Assembly: GCA_030587405.1 (NCBI GenBank)
Contig: JAUQZD010000043.1
Span: forward strand, 1-64,000
DNA: 64,000 nucleotides
DNA from: Candidatus Freyrarchaeum guaymasense
GTDB taxonomy: Archaea; Asgardarchaeota; Jordarchaeia; Jordarchaeales; Freyrarchaeaceae
Reading direction: 5' to 3'
Shown here: positions 1-8,176 of the stretch, piece after piece
How the letters are laid out: every line of letters begins with the position of its first letter
How positions within the stretch are numbered: position 1 is the first letter of the stretch
Notes under the pieces: generated by a model
What the model was told of the DNA's origin: nothing
Seen by the model: the letters and a program-made list of their open reading frames with translations, nothing else
Databases searched by the model: none
Program-made: the position numbers and the translations under genes

Positions 1-1
1 C

Positions 2-301
2 CAAGATGAACGAATGCTATTACCTATAGACGAAGTTCCAGTCTCCATAACTTTCAGCCGTGTAGGAGGGCGCCTCCTCCTCGACCCAACAATAGATGAG
101 GAAAAAGCGATGGATTGCCGTTTCACAATAGTAACAGATAAAGAGGATAATGTTGTTGCCGTCCAGAAAAGTGGAGATGGAATATTAAGTGAAAGAGACA
201 TTAGTGAAGCGTTAGAGGTAGCAATCGAAAAGGGGAGAGAGATACGCGAGAAACACTTTTACCCGATTTTAAAAAGCAGGGAGGCTGAAGCACATGGGTA
301 G
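2..301 (+). CDS. rrp42: Exosome subunit Rrp42, C-terminal part (5' end outside window)
   Basis: The frame is open from the first bases of the window and ends at TAG 299-301, so only about the last 100 residues are present. They fit the C-terminal half of archaeal Rrp42, the RNase PH-fold subunit that pairs with Rrp41 in the hexameric exosome ring; Rrp42 itself is catalytically inactive in the family. Visible family traits are the segment [16 protein letters not shown] and the late DPTIDEE stretch. The stop overlaps the start of the L37Ae gene, the conserved archaeal order. The call rests on a fragment plus this context. Confidence 0.85.
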   Translation, partial: QDERMLLPIDEVPVSITFSRVGGRLLLDPTIDEEKAMDCRFTIVTDKEDNVVAVQKSGDGILSERDISEALEVAIEKGREIREKHFYPILKSREAEAHG

Positions 302-557
302 AACCAAGAAAGTAGGAGTTGCTGGTAGATTTGGCGCAAGATATGGTGTACGTGTAAGGGACAGGGTTAAAAAAATAGAGACGCAGATGAAACAGAAGCA
401 TAAATGCCCTAAATGCACTACTAAAGCCGTTAAACGTGTCTCCGTGGGAATATGGACTTGTAGGAAGTGCGGGTACACGTTCGCTGGTGGAGCGTACATA
501 CCGGTGACTGGAGCAGGAAAAGAGAAAGGAAGAGTTGTAGAGTCGCTTGAAAGATGA
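294..557 (+). CDS. rpl37ae: Large-subunit ribosomal protein eL43 (L37Ae)
   Basis: An 87-residue, strongly basic protein of normal family length. It binds 23S rRNA in the large subunit. A C4 zinc ribbon is visible: CPKC near residue 39 and CRKC near residue 57. The N-terminus MGRTKKVG is typical for the family. The ATG at 294 overlaps the rrp42 stop, and the gene's end overlaps the Brix gene start at 554, indicating translational coupling in one operon. In many archaea the RNA polymerase subunit RpoP lies directly after this gene; here there is no room for it. Confidence 0.95.
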   Translation: MGRTKKVGVAGRFGARYGVRVRDRVKKIETQMKQKHKCPKCTTKAVKRVSVGIWTCRKCGYTFAGGAYIPVTGAGKEKGRVVESLER

Positions 558-1087
558 TATTAATAACGACTTCTAGGCGGCCAACAAAGCGTGTAAGGAG
601 TTTTTGCAAGGATTTAGCATTAGTAATACCAAATTCCACTAAAGTTAACAGAGGGAAAAAAAGCCTTCATGATGTTTTAATCGAAGCCGTCCAGAGAAGA
701 CATCCATATTTTCTTATTGTTGAAACATGGAAAGGAAACCCGGGAAACATGCTATTCTACTCCACAAGTAATCTGCAACTTGAAGAACCAATAGCCGTCT
801 TCCGGGTTAAAGGCGTTAAACTTCAAAGGGAAATTCAGAGAAGAACGAAGTGGAAGAAAGTAGGAAGCATAGCTGTAATTAAAAACCCCACTAACCCTGA
901 GTTAAGCGAGTTTTTTGTAAGGGTTTTCGGTGGAAAATTACGGGAAAAAACCGGGCAAGTGAAAGAGGACGTAACATTAGAAATAAAGGGAAACGATGAA
1001 AATATTTTAAAATTTAAAGATGGAGAAACAGGCATGGAAGTGGGACCACGTGTAAGATTTAAAGTGGTAAAGTTGGGGCTACCTTGA
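554..1087 (+). CDS. Brix-domain (Imp4-like) ribosome biogenesis protein
   Basis: A 177-residue protein matching the archaeal single-domain Brix family, homologous to eukaryotic Imp4/Rpf proteins that act in rRNA processing and subunit assembly. The N-terminus [20 protein letters not shown] and the later [10 protein letters not shown] are characteristic, and the length is usual for archaeal members. It overlaps L37Ae by four bases and pcc1 by four bases, so it sits in the middle of a coupled translation/RNA-processing operon. No unusual features were seen. Confidence 0.9.
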   Translation: MILITTSRRPTKRVRSFCKDLALVIPNSTKVNRGKKSLHDVLIEAVQRRHPYFLIVETWKGNPGNMLFYSTSNLQLEEPIAVFRVKGVKLQREIQRRTKWKKVGSIAVIKNPTNPELSEFFVRVFGGKLREKTGQVKEDVTLEIKGNDENILKFKDGETGMEVGPRVRFKVVKLGLP

Positions 1088-1344
1088 AAGTTAAAGAGGT
1101 CAAGGCGGTTATAGAGCTAAAGGTACCATGTCCTGAAGTAGTCTTCAGCTCTGTTAACCCTGAGATTAGGGAGCCGCCGACGGATAGATATACAGGAAAA
1201 TTAAAAAAGGATAAAGGTAAAGTAACCTTCGAATTTAAAGCCAAGGATCTCGTTGCACTTAGAGCAGCAATTAATGCTTACATTAGATGGGTAAGAAGCA
1301 TATGTGAAATATATGATATATATTTGAAGGAGGGATTAAAATAG
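1084..1344 (+). CDS. pcc1: KEOPS complex subunit Pcc1
   Basis: An 86-residue protein of the Pcc1 family, the dimerisation subunit of KEOPS, which with Kae1 makes t6A37 in ANN-decoding tRNAs. The family core is visible as the segment ending FEFKAKDLVALRAAINAYIR, a predicted beta-strand followed by the helix carrying the conserved LRA-N motif. The start is TTG at 1084, overlapping the preceding TGA. An AAGGAGGG sequence near its 3' end (1327-1334) is placed to serve the next gene, prefoldin beta. Confidence 0.9.
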   Translation: MKVKEVKAVIELKVPCPEVVFSSVNPEIREPPTDRYTGKLKKDKGKVTFEFKAKDLVALRAAINAYIRWVRSICEIYDIYLKEGLK

Positions 1345-1706
1345 CGTCAAGTGAGATACCACCCCAAATTCAACAACAAATACTACGAATGCAACAACTT
1401 CAGCAGAGCCTAGAACTATTAATATCTCAGCGTACTCAACTTGAACTCCAGTTGAGAGAGACGGAACATGCTTTAAAGGAGTTGGAAAACGTACAATCTG
1501 GTGAAGCAGTCTACAAGATAGTTGGACCACTACTAGTTAAGGCAGATCCAAACAAAGTAAAGGAAGAGCTGGAAGATTTAAAGGTGAGCATAGATACTAG
1601 GATAAAAACCCTCAAAAGGCAGGAGGAGCGTTCAAGGAAGCAGTTAGAGGAAATGCGAGCGAAGGTCCAAGCAGCACTTCAAGGGGGAGGAGCCACCGCT
1701 GGTTAA
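1341..1706 (+). CDS. pfdB: Prefoldin beta subunit, apparent ATA start
   Basis: Prefoldin beta pairs with alpha subunits in a jellyfish-shaped hexameric co-chaperone that hands unfolded proteins to the thermosome. The predicted protein is two long coiled-coil helices rich in Q, E, L and K, about 121 residues, the normal size. The first ATG (1389) would remove the conserved N-terminal EIPPQIQQQ, which lies upstream in the same frame. No ATG, GTG or TTG is available there; ATA at 1341 sits six bases after a strong AAGGAGGG and is the most likely start. This is inferred from family conservation and spacing. Confidence 0.85.
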   Translation: MASSEIPPQIQQQILRMQQLQQSLELLISQRTQLELQLRETEHALKELENVQSGEAVYKIVGPLLVKADPNKVKEELEDLKVSIDTRIKTLKRQEERSRKQLEEMRAKVQAALQGGGATAG

Positions 1707-2004
1707 AATACAGGAGGAAAGGAAGTTTTTCTCTGTAAGTGAGGAGGAAATAGAGGAAATTTGTAATTTAGCAGAGAGAGCTGCTCGCAGGTATGTTTTA
1801 TCTCGTTGCAGAAAACGTGATGTAATAGACTTAAAAATAGTTGTCTCCTCTGAGATTAAGGATGAAATAACATTCAATGTTGACCTAGAAGTGCAACTAT
1901 CACCTTTAGCTAAAGTTGAACCTGAAGAACTAGCTCAAAGAGCCGCAGAGAAAGCTATCGAGAAAATAGAGGAAAGGCTGAGGGACATTGCGGAGCGCAC
2001 TTAG
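1699..2004 (+). CDS. DUF3194 family protein
   Basis: A reading frame of about 100 codons between prefoldin beta and the DHH gene, ending at TAG 2002-2004. The protein has the DUF3194 pattern: an N-terminal acidic helix with SEEEIEEI, then DLEVQLSPLA near the centre and a C-terminal amphipathic helix. Function is unknown; the family is found almost only in archaea and in this position. No standard start codon is present. CTG at 1699, eight bases after GGGGGAGG, is my best guess; GTT 1702 or a start near 1735 are alternatives. Confidence 0.75.
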   Translation: MVKIQEERKFFSVSEEEIEEICNLAERAARRYVLSRCRKRDVIDLKIVVSSEIKDEITFNVDLEVQLSPLAKVEPEELAQRAAEKAIEKIEERLRDIAERT

Positions 2005-2992
2005 AAAACTGCAAAAATTTTTGAGCGAAGGAGAAGCCGCAAACATGGCTATAATATGTCATCAAAATGCAGATCCTGATGCACTTTGCAGTGCATACGC
2101 ATTAAAGCATTTAATTGGCATGCTTGGGTATAAGGGAGAAATATCGGTGCTGTCTGATGAAGTAAGCATTCTTGCATCAAACATAGCGGGAATGTTAAAC
2201 ATCGAGTATTCAACCAGTGGAAACTTAAATGCTTTTAACTTGTTTATCGTTGTTGATACGTGCAACCCAGAACAGTTAGGGAAGTTCCATCAAGCACCGC
2301 TCATTAAGCCGACGTTAACTATAGATCATCATTCTCCCAAACCTGAAAAGGGCGTTTTTAAAGAATCTATAGTAGATCCTAAAGCTACATCTACGTCAGA
2401 GATCATTGCTGAACTGTTTAAAAAGTCAGGAAAAGAAATATCCAAAGAGGTCTGCACGGCACTCTTAATAGGAATACTTTATGACAGTAGAAGCTTATAT
2501 TTGGCAACGCCTAGAACGTTAAAGACAGCGGCATTCCTCCTCGAGAAAGGAGGAGACTACACGTTTGCCCACAGAGTGTTAAAGGGCATCATGGATAGAG
2601 CGGAAAAAATAGCACGGTTAAAAGCGGCTAAAAGAGCGGAGATAACGGATGTTAACGGATGGATCATTGTTTTTACACGGGTTGGATCATATGAGGCAAG
2701 TGCATGTAGAGGCCTTATAGAGTTGGGTGCTGATGTGGCCATAGTAGGGACAGAGCGGAAAGACGAGATTAGGATAAGCGCTAGAGCGACTAAGGAATTT
2801 TATGAGAGGACAAGGGTTCACCTCGGAAAGGTAATGAATAAGCTAGGAAAAACGATTGGGGGAAGTGGAGGAGGACACACGTTAGCTGCAGGGTTTAACG
2901 CCACTTCAGGCGACCTTGAGGATGCATTTCAAACACTTCAAACACTTTTAAGAAATGTTATAACAAGGGAAAAGAGGGAAAATGATAAATGA
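1988..2992 (+). CDS. DHH-family phosphoesterase
   Basis: A 334-residue protein with the two-domain DHH/DHHA1 layout. Metal-binding motifs are visible: HQNADPDAL at about residues 25-33, VVDTC near 88-92 and the name-giving DHH at 113-115. The C-terminal glycine-rich GGSGGGH near residue 290 is the DHHA1 substrate loop. Relatives hydrolyse short oligoribonucleotides, pAp or single-stranded DNA; which applies here cannot be told. It starts at TTG 1988 inside the DUF3194 gene and overlaps the ECF ATPase gene by four bases, so it is co-translated with both. Confidence 0.88.
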   Translation: MRSALRKLQKFLSEGEAANMAIICHQNADPDALCSAYALKHLIGMLGYKGEISVLSDEVSILASNIAGMLNIEYSTSGNLNAFNLFIVVDTCNPEQLGKFHQAPLIKPTLTIDHHSPKPEKGVFKESIVDPKATSTSEIIAELFKKSGKEISKEVCTALLIGILYDSRSLYLATPRTLKTAAFLLEKGGDYTFAHRVLKGIMDRAEKIARLKAAKRAEITDVNGWIIVFTRVGSYEASACRGLIELGADVAIVGTERKDEIRISARATKEFYERTRVHLGKVMNKLGKTIGGSGGGHTLAAGFNATSGDLEDAFQTLQTLLRNVITREKRENDK

Positions 2993-3849
2993 TAGTTGTT
3001 AAGGACTTAACGTTTACTTATAGTAGTGCAAAAGAGCCAGCGGTTAAAGACGTTAACCTTAAAATAGAAGAAGGCGAGTTCGTCCTGTTTTTAGGTCCAA
3101 CGGGATGCGGGAAAACGACATTATGCCGATGCCTAAATGGGCTTATACCGCATTTCTATAGAGGGCACATGATGGGATATGTTAAAATTGATGGGCTAGA
3201 CACAAGGAAATACCCGGTTCATTCTTTAGCGTTAAAGGTCGGGTTGGTGTTCCAGAACCCTGAAGAGCAGATGGTAGCTTTAACGGTTGAAAGAGAAATA
3301 GCCTTTGGGCTTGAAAACTTAGCTGTCCCGCGAAGAGAAATGATAAAGAAATTGGAAGAAATAAGCAGCATTCTTGAAATAGAACATTTAATGAAGAGGA
3401 GAACGGATGACCTTTCAGGAGGGGAAGTGCAAAAAGTTGCTATAGGGGCAATCCTAGTAACAGAACCAAGCGTCCTTATATTAGATGAACCAACTGCAAA
3501 CTTAGATCCTCAAAGCGTTGAGATACTAGCGGGCACTATTAAACGCATAAACCGAAAAGAAGGTATCACGGTTATTTTAACCGAACACAGGTTGGACCAC
3601 ATAATTCCATATGTTGGTAGGGTGGTTTTAATGAATAAGGGACGTGTATTGATGGATGGGGAGCCAAGAGAGGTCCTTTCGTCGATTAATGCGGAGGAGA
3701 CAGGGATATATCTGCCTAGAATTATAGAACTGTACAAGAAGCTCAAAAAGAAAGGTGTTGTACTGGCTCAGCCGCCGATTTCTATAGAGGAGTTCTACGA
3801 GTTTATGCGAGGGTACATTTATGATTCAAGTGGAGAACGTATGGTATAG
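2989..3849 (+). CDS. ECF transporter ATPase (EcfA-type)
   Basis: First of two ABC ATPases of an energy-coupling-factor vitamin or metal importer. Motifs in order: Walker A GPTGCGKTT near residue 37, Q-loop QNPEEQM, signature LSGGEVQKVAIG and Walker B VLILDEPTANLDP followed by the switch histidine in LTEHR. The 286-residue length is normal for CbiO/EcfA proteins. It overlaps the DHH gene upstream and the second ATPase by 29 bases. No substrate-binding S component is encoded beside it, so the substrate cannot be assigned. Confidence 0.92.
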   Translation: MIVVKDLTFTYSSAKEPAVKDVNLKIEEGEFVLFLGPTGCGKTTLCRCLNGLIPHFYRGHMMGYVKIDGLDTRKYPVHSLALKVGLVFQNPEEQMVALTVEREIAFGLENLAVPRREMIKKLEEISSILEIEHLMKRRTDDLSGGEVQKVAIGAILVTEPSVLILDEPTANLDPQSVEILAGTIKRINRKEGITVILTEHRLDHIIPYVGRVVLMNKGRVLMDGEPREVLSSINAEETGIYLPRIIELYKKLKKKGVVLAQPPISIEEFYEFMRGYIYDSSGERMV

Positions 3850-4657
3850 TTATGTTGAGGGCCATTACGTTTTGAAGGAAATTTCCTTTTCAATAAGTAA
3901 AGGGGAACTGGTATGTATAATGGGCGCTAATGGTGCGGGGAAAACTACGCTTATAAAGATAATTAGTGGTCTTCTAAAGCCGACAAGGGGGAAAGTTTTC
4001 TTAGATGGAGTCGACGTGGGGCGCATCCCTCGAGAAGCTATTGTAAGAAAGATTGGAGTGGTTTTTCAGAACCCAGACCATCAGATTTTCTCTGAAACCG
4101 TTGAGGGAGAGGTCTCTTTCGCCCTTAAAAACGTTAGACTTGACGAGAGAGAGATTAAAGAAAAGGTTAAGGAAGCACTATATGAACTTGGTATAGAGAA
4201 ATACAGGTTTACATCACCTTTAACGTTAAGTGAAGGTGAAAGAAAGCTTGTTACCTTAGCATCGGTCATCGCCTTAGACCCTGAAATAATTATGTTAGAT
4301 GAACCGACCGCCGGCCAGGATGGAGCGAATAAAAGAAAAATACAAGGTATTATAAGAAAAATGGTCGCTGAAGGAAGAACAGTAATCGTAGTCACACATG
4401 ATGTTGAGTTCTGTGCGGAGCTATTACCTAGAGTAATGGTTATGGCTAAAGGGAGGTTAGTAGCTGACGGAGACGCCAGGGACATACTAACAAATTTTGA
4501 AATCCTAAGGGAAGCGCGTTTGAAACCTCCTGTAATGGTGGAGCTAGCAAAGAAGCTAGATGGAATGATCCGATTTGAAAAAAAACCTATTACGGTAGAT
4601 GAGGCAGCAGAGCTAATTGCTGAAAAATTAGGGTGGCCACATTGCTGCAAGCCTTAG
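3821..4657 (+). CDS. Second ECF transporter ATPase (EcfA'-type)
   Basis: A 278-residue ABC ATPase expected to form the heterodimer with the preceding one. Walker A is GANGAGKTT near residue 35, the Q-loop is QNPDHQIF, and Walker B is IIMLDEPTAGQD with VVTHD as the H-loop. The signature reads LSEGERK rather than LSGGQ/E, a substitution in the ATP-contacting glycine pair that often marks one half-site of ECF ATPase pairs as less active; that interpretation is inference. Its end overlaps ecfT by 25 bases. Confidence 0.92.
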   Translation: MIQVENVWYSYVEGHYVLKEISFSISKGELVCIMGANGAGKTTLIKIISGLLKPTRGKVFLDGVDVGRIPREAIVRKIGVVFQNPDHQIFSETVEGEVSFALKNVRLDEREIKEKVKEALYELGIEKYRFTSPLTLSEGERKLVTLASVIALDPEIIMLDEPTAGQDGANKRKIQGIIRKMVAEGRTVIVVTHDVEFCAELLPRVMVMAKGRLVADGDARDILTNFEILREARLKPPVMVELAKKLDGMIRFEKKPITVDEAAELIAEKLGWPHCCKP

Positions 4658-5394
4658 AGTACAAAACGAGGGAGAGTAGAATACACGACCTTGATCCTCG
4701 AACGAAGATATGTTTCTCAGCAATGATCACTTTTTCCTCAATAATTTCGAAAAATCTTACTTTATTGATCGTTTTACAGGCGATATCACTTATTCTGGCA
4801 TGGTACGCTGGGGTTCTAAAGGCTATTTTAAAAGGCATAAAAAATTTCATTTACTTTTTAGTACTAATAGCGGTCATTAATATCATGTTATTTTCGCTAG
4901 GCTTTTCATTGATAATGTTAATTAAGTTCCTTGTTATAATATCGGTGTTTTCGCTTTTCCTCATGGTTACACCTTCGGATCAGATACTCCAAGTAATGGA
5001 ATGGATGAAATTGCCTGTAGAAATCGTGATAGGGTTTTCCATAGCGTTTCGCTATGTTTCGATCATGGTTAGAGAGGCTAGGTTGATCCTTGATGCGCAA
5101 ATGGCTAGGGGTCTTGATTTTCAAAAGGGAAGTATTATCAAGAAGATTAAAGGCTACGTGTACTTGTTGATCCCGTTGGTTGTACTCTCTACTAGGAGGG
5201 CTGTTCGAATAGCGGAAAGCATGGAGGCTCGAGGGTTTGGTGCGAGAAAGAAGAGAACTCAACTCTACGAGCTTAAAATGAGAAGAAGAGACTACATGAT
5301 AATAGCTTTGGTATGCTTGCTCTCTTCTTTAATCTTCTTGTTAGAGTTCAGCTTTGGCTTACCTCCATGGATGACAATTAACGTTCCACCATAA
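4633..5394 (+). CDS. ECF transporter transmembrane subunit EcfT
   Basis: A 253-residue integral membrane protein with about five hydrophobic segments and the two Ala-Arg-Gly coupling-helix motifs diagnostic of EcfT/CbiQ (MARGLDFQKG and MEARGFGARKK), which plug into the two ATPases. The GTG start at 4633 lies within the preceding ATPase gene. The last gene of the plus-strand operon; it ends just before an AT-rich junction with convergent genes. The substrate-specific S subunit must be encoded elsewhere, as in group II ECF systems. Confidence 0.92.
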   Translation: MATLLQALEYKTRESRIHDLDPRTKICFSAMITFSSIISKNLTLLIVLQAISLILAWYAGVLKAILKGIKNFIYFLVLIAVINIMLFSLGFSLIMLIKFLVIISVFSLFLMVTPSDQILQVMEWMKLPVEIVIGFSIAFRYVSIMVREARLILDAQMARGLDFQKGSIIKKIKGYVYLLIPLVVLSTRRAVRIAESMEARGFGARKKRTQLYELKMRRRDYMIIALVCLLSSLIFLLEFSFGLPPWMTINVPP

Positions 5395-5417
5395 ATAAAT
5401 ATAAATAAATGAATGGT

Positions 5418-6116
5418 TTAGAAGAAGGATAATTTGATAGTTTTCGTTTTTCTATCTGCCCACCTAGCCTTTCCAGCCTTAACTAAGCTCTTAATTATCG
5501 TCTCCAATTCCTCCTGTGGAAGCGTACTGAAGTCCTCTTTAACATTAACTAAATCCGTAAGGCTTAAGTATTCGATTCCCAAGCTGACAGCCCACTTCCA
5601 CACTATATCTTGCCATTCTTTAAGAGTTCTCCAGTATATCCGGATTAAAGTTTTTTCTTTATCCCACCATTTACACCACTTCTTAACACACATGTAATTG
5701 AGGATATCTCTTAAATCATCCTCAGAAAGCTTTCTGAACGGATTCTTGGAGATGAGATCATTAACCCCTATGAGGTGTATCACCATAGCCTTCGCCCATT
5801 GGAGGGTGTATTTAGCCCAATCCTCCCTCCAAGACTGAAGAAAACGCTCATCCGATGGTTTAACGAACATCCATGGACGGTTAATCCACTCTGGAAGAGG
5901 GGGCTCACGTGATTTTTCTTCAGCACGTACAATAGGTTTACCTAGCAGGCTAGACTCCACTTCGGATATTCGCTGCATAATTACTTCGATTTCATCTGCA
6001 GGGGGCGATTTCTCAGCATACTCTACGCTTCCTTCGGGTATAGCGGGTATATCCTCTTCTTTCTCCTTTGTTTTCTGTAATGACTTCTTTTTTAAGCTCT
6101 TCTCCAAGGAGTACAC
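5418..6116 (-). CDS. Vps25-like ESCRT-II subunit
   Basis: A 232-residue protein. Residues 1-70 are charged and probably disordered. Residues 79-232 match the two winged helices of Vps25: an RPWMFVKP entry like the PPFF...P of Vps25, a W-rich first domain, then YWRTLKEW (161-168) where eukaryotic Vps25 has WRRPEEW, and a second winged helix with LSLTDLV. In eukaryotes Vps25 links ESCRT-II to ESCRT-III; Vps25-like proteins are known from Asgard archaea. It lies 17 bases after the Vps4 gene on the same strand, strongly supporting an ESCRT role. No Vps22/36 or ESCRT-III gene is in the window. The start is GTG 6116. Confidence 0.82.
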   Translation of the reverse strand: MYSLEKSLKKKSLQKTKEKEEDIPAIPEGSVEYAEKSPPADEIEVIMQRISEVESSLLGKPIVRAEEKSREPPLPEWINRPWMFVKPSDERFLQSWREDWAKYTLQWAKAMVIHLIGVNDLISKNPFRKLSEDDLRDILNYMCVKKWCKWWDKEKTLIRIYWRTLKEWQDIVWKWAVSLGIEYLSLTDLVNVKEDFSTLPQEELETIIKSLVKAGKARWADRKTKTIKLSFF

Positions 6117-6133
6117 GCTCCAAAAACACTCTT

Positions 6134-7300
6134 TTAGTCCACAGCAAATTCTTCAGCCCACTCTTTGAAGCGTGTTATTTCAGAGGGAGATACTGAGGGC
6201 TTAACGATCTTCATTGCTTTAAGAAAGTCATCACGCATAACCGGGCGAATTTTCACGTCGTTCTTTGTTAGCATGCCCGCCTCATCAAGTTCTCTTATGG
6301 GCATCATGAGAGCCTCACGGCATAAAACAGCTATGTCTGCTCCAGAGTAGCCCTCGGTAAGCTTTGCTAACTCGTCGAAATCCACGTCTTCAGCTAGCTC
6401 GACCCCTCTAGTGTGGATCTTAAAGATTTCACGTCGAGCGTCCAGCTCAGGCAAGCCAACATAAATACGTTTTTCAAACCGTCTACGTACTGCCGGGTCA
6501 AGCTCCCAGGGAACGTTGGTGGCACCTAACACTACAACGCGATCTTTATCAGAGGACTTTACACCGTCCATTTCCTGCATAAATTGGGTTTTAAGGCGCC
6601 GTTCACCGCCGACCTCGTCGCGATCTCTGGCGGTAGCGATGCTGTCAACTTCATCTATGAAAACGATGGCGGGCTGGTTGTTTCGTGCAGCCTTAAAAAG
6701 CTCTCTAACCAGTTTTTCGGACTCACCAAGCCACTTACTAACTAAAGTTGCCGCGGAAACGTTAAAGAAAGCCGCATTAACTTCTGAGGCAACAGCTTTT
6801 GCAAGGAGAGTTTTTCCACATCCAGGAGGGCCGAAGAGGAGGATGCCCTTCCACGGCCTCCTAGCACCCTTGAAAAGGTCGGGGCGCAACATAGGAAGGA
6901 TTATGGCTTCCCGCAATGCTTTCTTTGCAGCATCGAGATTAGCCACATCACTCCATTTTACGTTGGGTTTTTCGATAACGACCGTGTCTGCGATAGCATC
7001 AGCTAATTCTCCACCTTCAACGCTGCCAGCCATCTTGCTTTCGCTTACTCTTGGAGTTAAACGGGAACGTTGCGGTTTAGCAAGTGCTGCCTTGATCTGT
7101 TTGCATCGGTTAACGTATTTTCGCGCCCTTTCAAAGTAGGTCTCCTTAAGCTGAGGGTTCTTAGTTAACTGAATGCATTTGTAAAGGATTTCAGCTGCTT
7201 GTAGGTACTGCTGATATGCTTGCCTGTAGTTTCCCCGCCGGTCATTTTTCGTTGCTTCCGTAGCTATTTCTATGGCAATTCTGAAAAGCTTTTCAGCCAT
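6134..7300 (-). CDS. Vps4/CdvC-type AAA ATPase with MIT domain
   Basis: This ATPase disassembles ESCRT-III polymers in cell division and membrane scission. The 388 residues comprise an N-terminal MIT three-helix domain (about 1-75), a linker, and one AAA module: Walker A GPPGCGKT (157-164), Walker B IVFIDE (212-217), the arginine-finger region DPAVRRRFEKR and a C-terminal Vps4-type helix. The pore loop has SKWLGESEK. Length and layout equal archaeal CdvC and eukaryotic Vps4. It is followed at once by the Vps25-like gene; CdvA and CdvB are not nearby. Confidence 0.93.
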   Translation of the reverse strand: MAEKLFRIAIEIATEATKNDRRGNYRQAYQQYLQAAEILYKCIQLTKNPQLKETYFERARKYVNRCKQIKAALAKPQRSRLTPRVSESKMAGSVEGGELADAIADTVVIEKPNVKWSDVANLDAAKKALREAIILPMLRPDLFKGARRPWKGILLFGPPGCGKTLLAKAVASEVNAAFFNVSAATLVSKWLGESEKLVRELFKAARNNQPAIVFIDEVDSIATARDRDEVGGERRLKTQFMQEMDGVKSSDKDRVVVLGATNVPWELDPAVRRRFEKRIYVGLPELDARREIFKIHTRGVELAEDVDFDELAKLTEGYSGADIAVLCREALMMPIRELDEAGMLTKNDVKIRPVMRDDFLKAMKIVKPSVSPSEITRFKEWAEEFAVD

Positions 7301-7469
7301 TAATCCACAACTCCTTTAGATGAGACAGGAAAGAAACGCTCTTCCACCATCTTACTTATAGAGAGAAAAGATATATTTACTTTTGTTAGTGCAAAAGCTC
7401 TTTTTAAAAAGAGGGGGAAAGTGAATGTGGAAATGTTTTCTCGATCTCCCCTTTTCGAGGAAGCTTTAG

Positions 7470-8123
7470 TTAGGAGCGATGTTTTTCTGTCAGGTGCCGC
7501 CACGCGTAATATCCTCTCTGGAGAACAGTTAGATGTGATATGACAGCTATAAGAATTACTGCGAAATCGATCAGAGGCAAAGTTATAGCGTTGTTGAAGA
7601 GCGCTCCTTGTAGGAATGTTGCGCCTCCTAAGATAAGTAAGCGTTCTGGCCTTTCAGCGATCCCTATCCCCATTTTACTTACTCCTGCAGCTTCGCCTCT
7701 AGCTCTAGCATAACTCACCAGTAAAGAGCCTGAGAGAGCTATTACCCCCCAGAGAAGGGAGCAGTAACCCATACATATAAGAGATATAAGGAAGATAACT
7801 TCAGCGTAACGATCTAGTACCGAGTCGAAGAAGCCTCCAAAAGCGGTTACTAGCCCGCCCAGCCTTGCAACTAAGCCGTCTAAAAGGTCGCATAAGCCAG
7901 AGGCTAATATTAAGATGCTTGCAGTTATGAGACGGTTGCCTTCACCGAGGAGAACCAGAAGGTCTAAACGTCCTCCAACGATGAACATGGCTGAGAGGAT
8001 GGAAGCAATAAAACCGGTAATGGTTATGTGATTTGGAGTTACACCGAAGCGAAGTAACATTCCTGCTACAGGCTTAAAAAATGAAGATAAGGCTTCTTTG
8101 AACTTGCTCAGCATAGCCGGCAC
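7470..8123 (-). CDS. CDP-alcohol phosphatidyltransferase (archaetidylinositol-phosphate-synthase-like)
   Basis: A polytopic membrane enzyme of 217 residues with the CDP-alcohol phosphotransferase signature DG..AR........G...D...D, seen as DGLVARLGGLVTAFGGFFD with a final D four residues later. It would transfer a phospho-polar head group from or to a CDP-activated archaeal lipid; relatives of this length make archaetidylinositol phosphate. Six hydrophobic segments can be drawn. GTG 8123 or ATG 8114 could be the start; the latter has a GAGGTG nearby. It lies upstream of vps4 with a 169-base gap. Confidence 0.8.
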   Translation of the reverse strand: MPAMLSKFKEALSSFFKPVAGMLLRFGVTPNHITITGFIASILSAMFIVGGRLDLLVLLGEGNRLITASILILASGLCDLLDGLVARLGGLVTAFGGFFDSVLDRYAEVIFLISLICMGYCSLLWGVIALSGSLLVSYARARGEAAGVSKMGIGIAERPERLLILGGATFLQGALFNNAITLPLIDFAVILIAVISHLTVLQRGYYAWRHLTEKHRS

Positions 8124-8176
8124 CTCATCCTTCTTTAATAAAAAGAGGCGTTTTAAAAGCTATGGTAGAACATTCT

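Noticed and set aside
7300..7503. Short minus-strand frame between Vps4 and the phosphatidyltransferase gene
   Set aside because: Low-complexity, overlaps the phosphatidyltransferase end, no ribosome-binding site seen.
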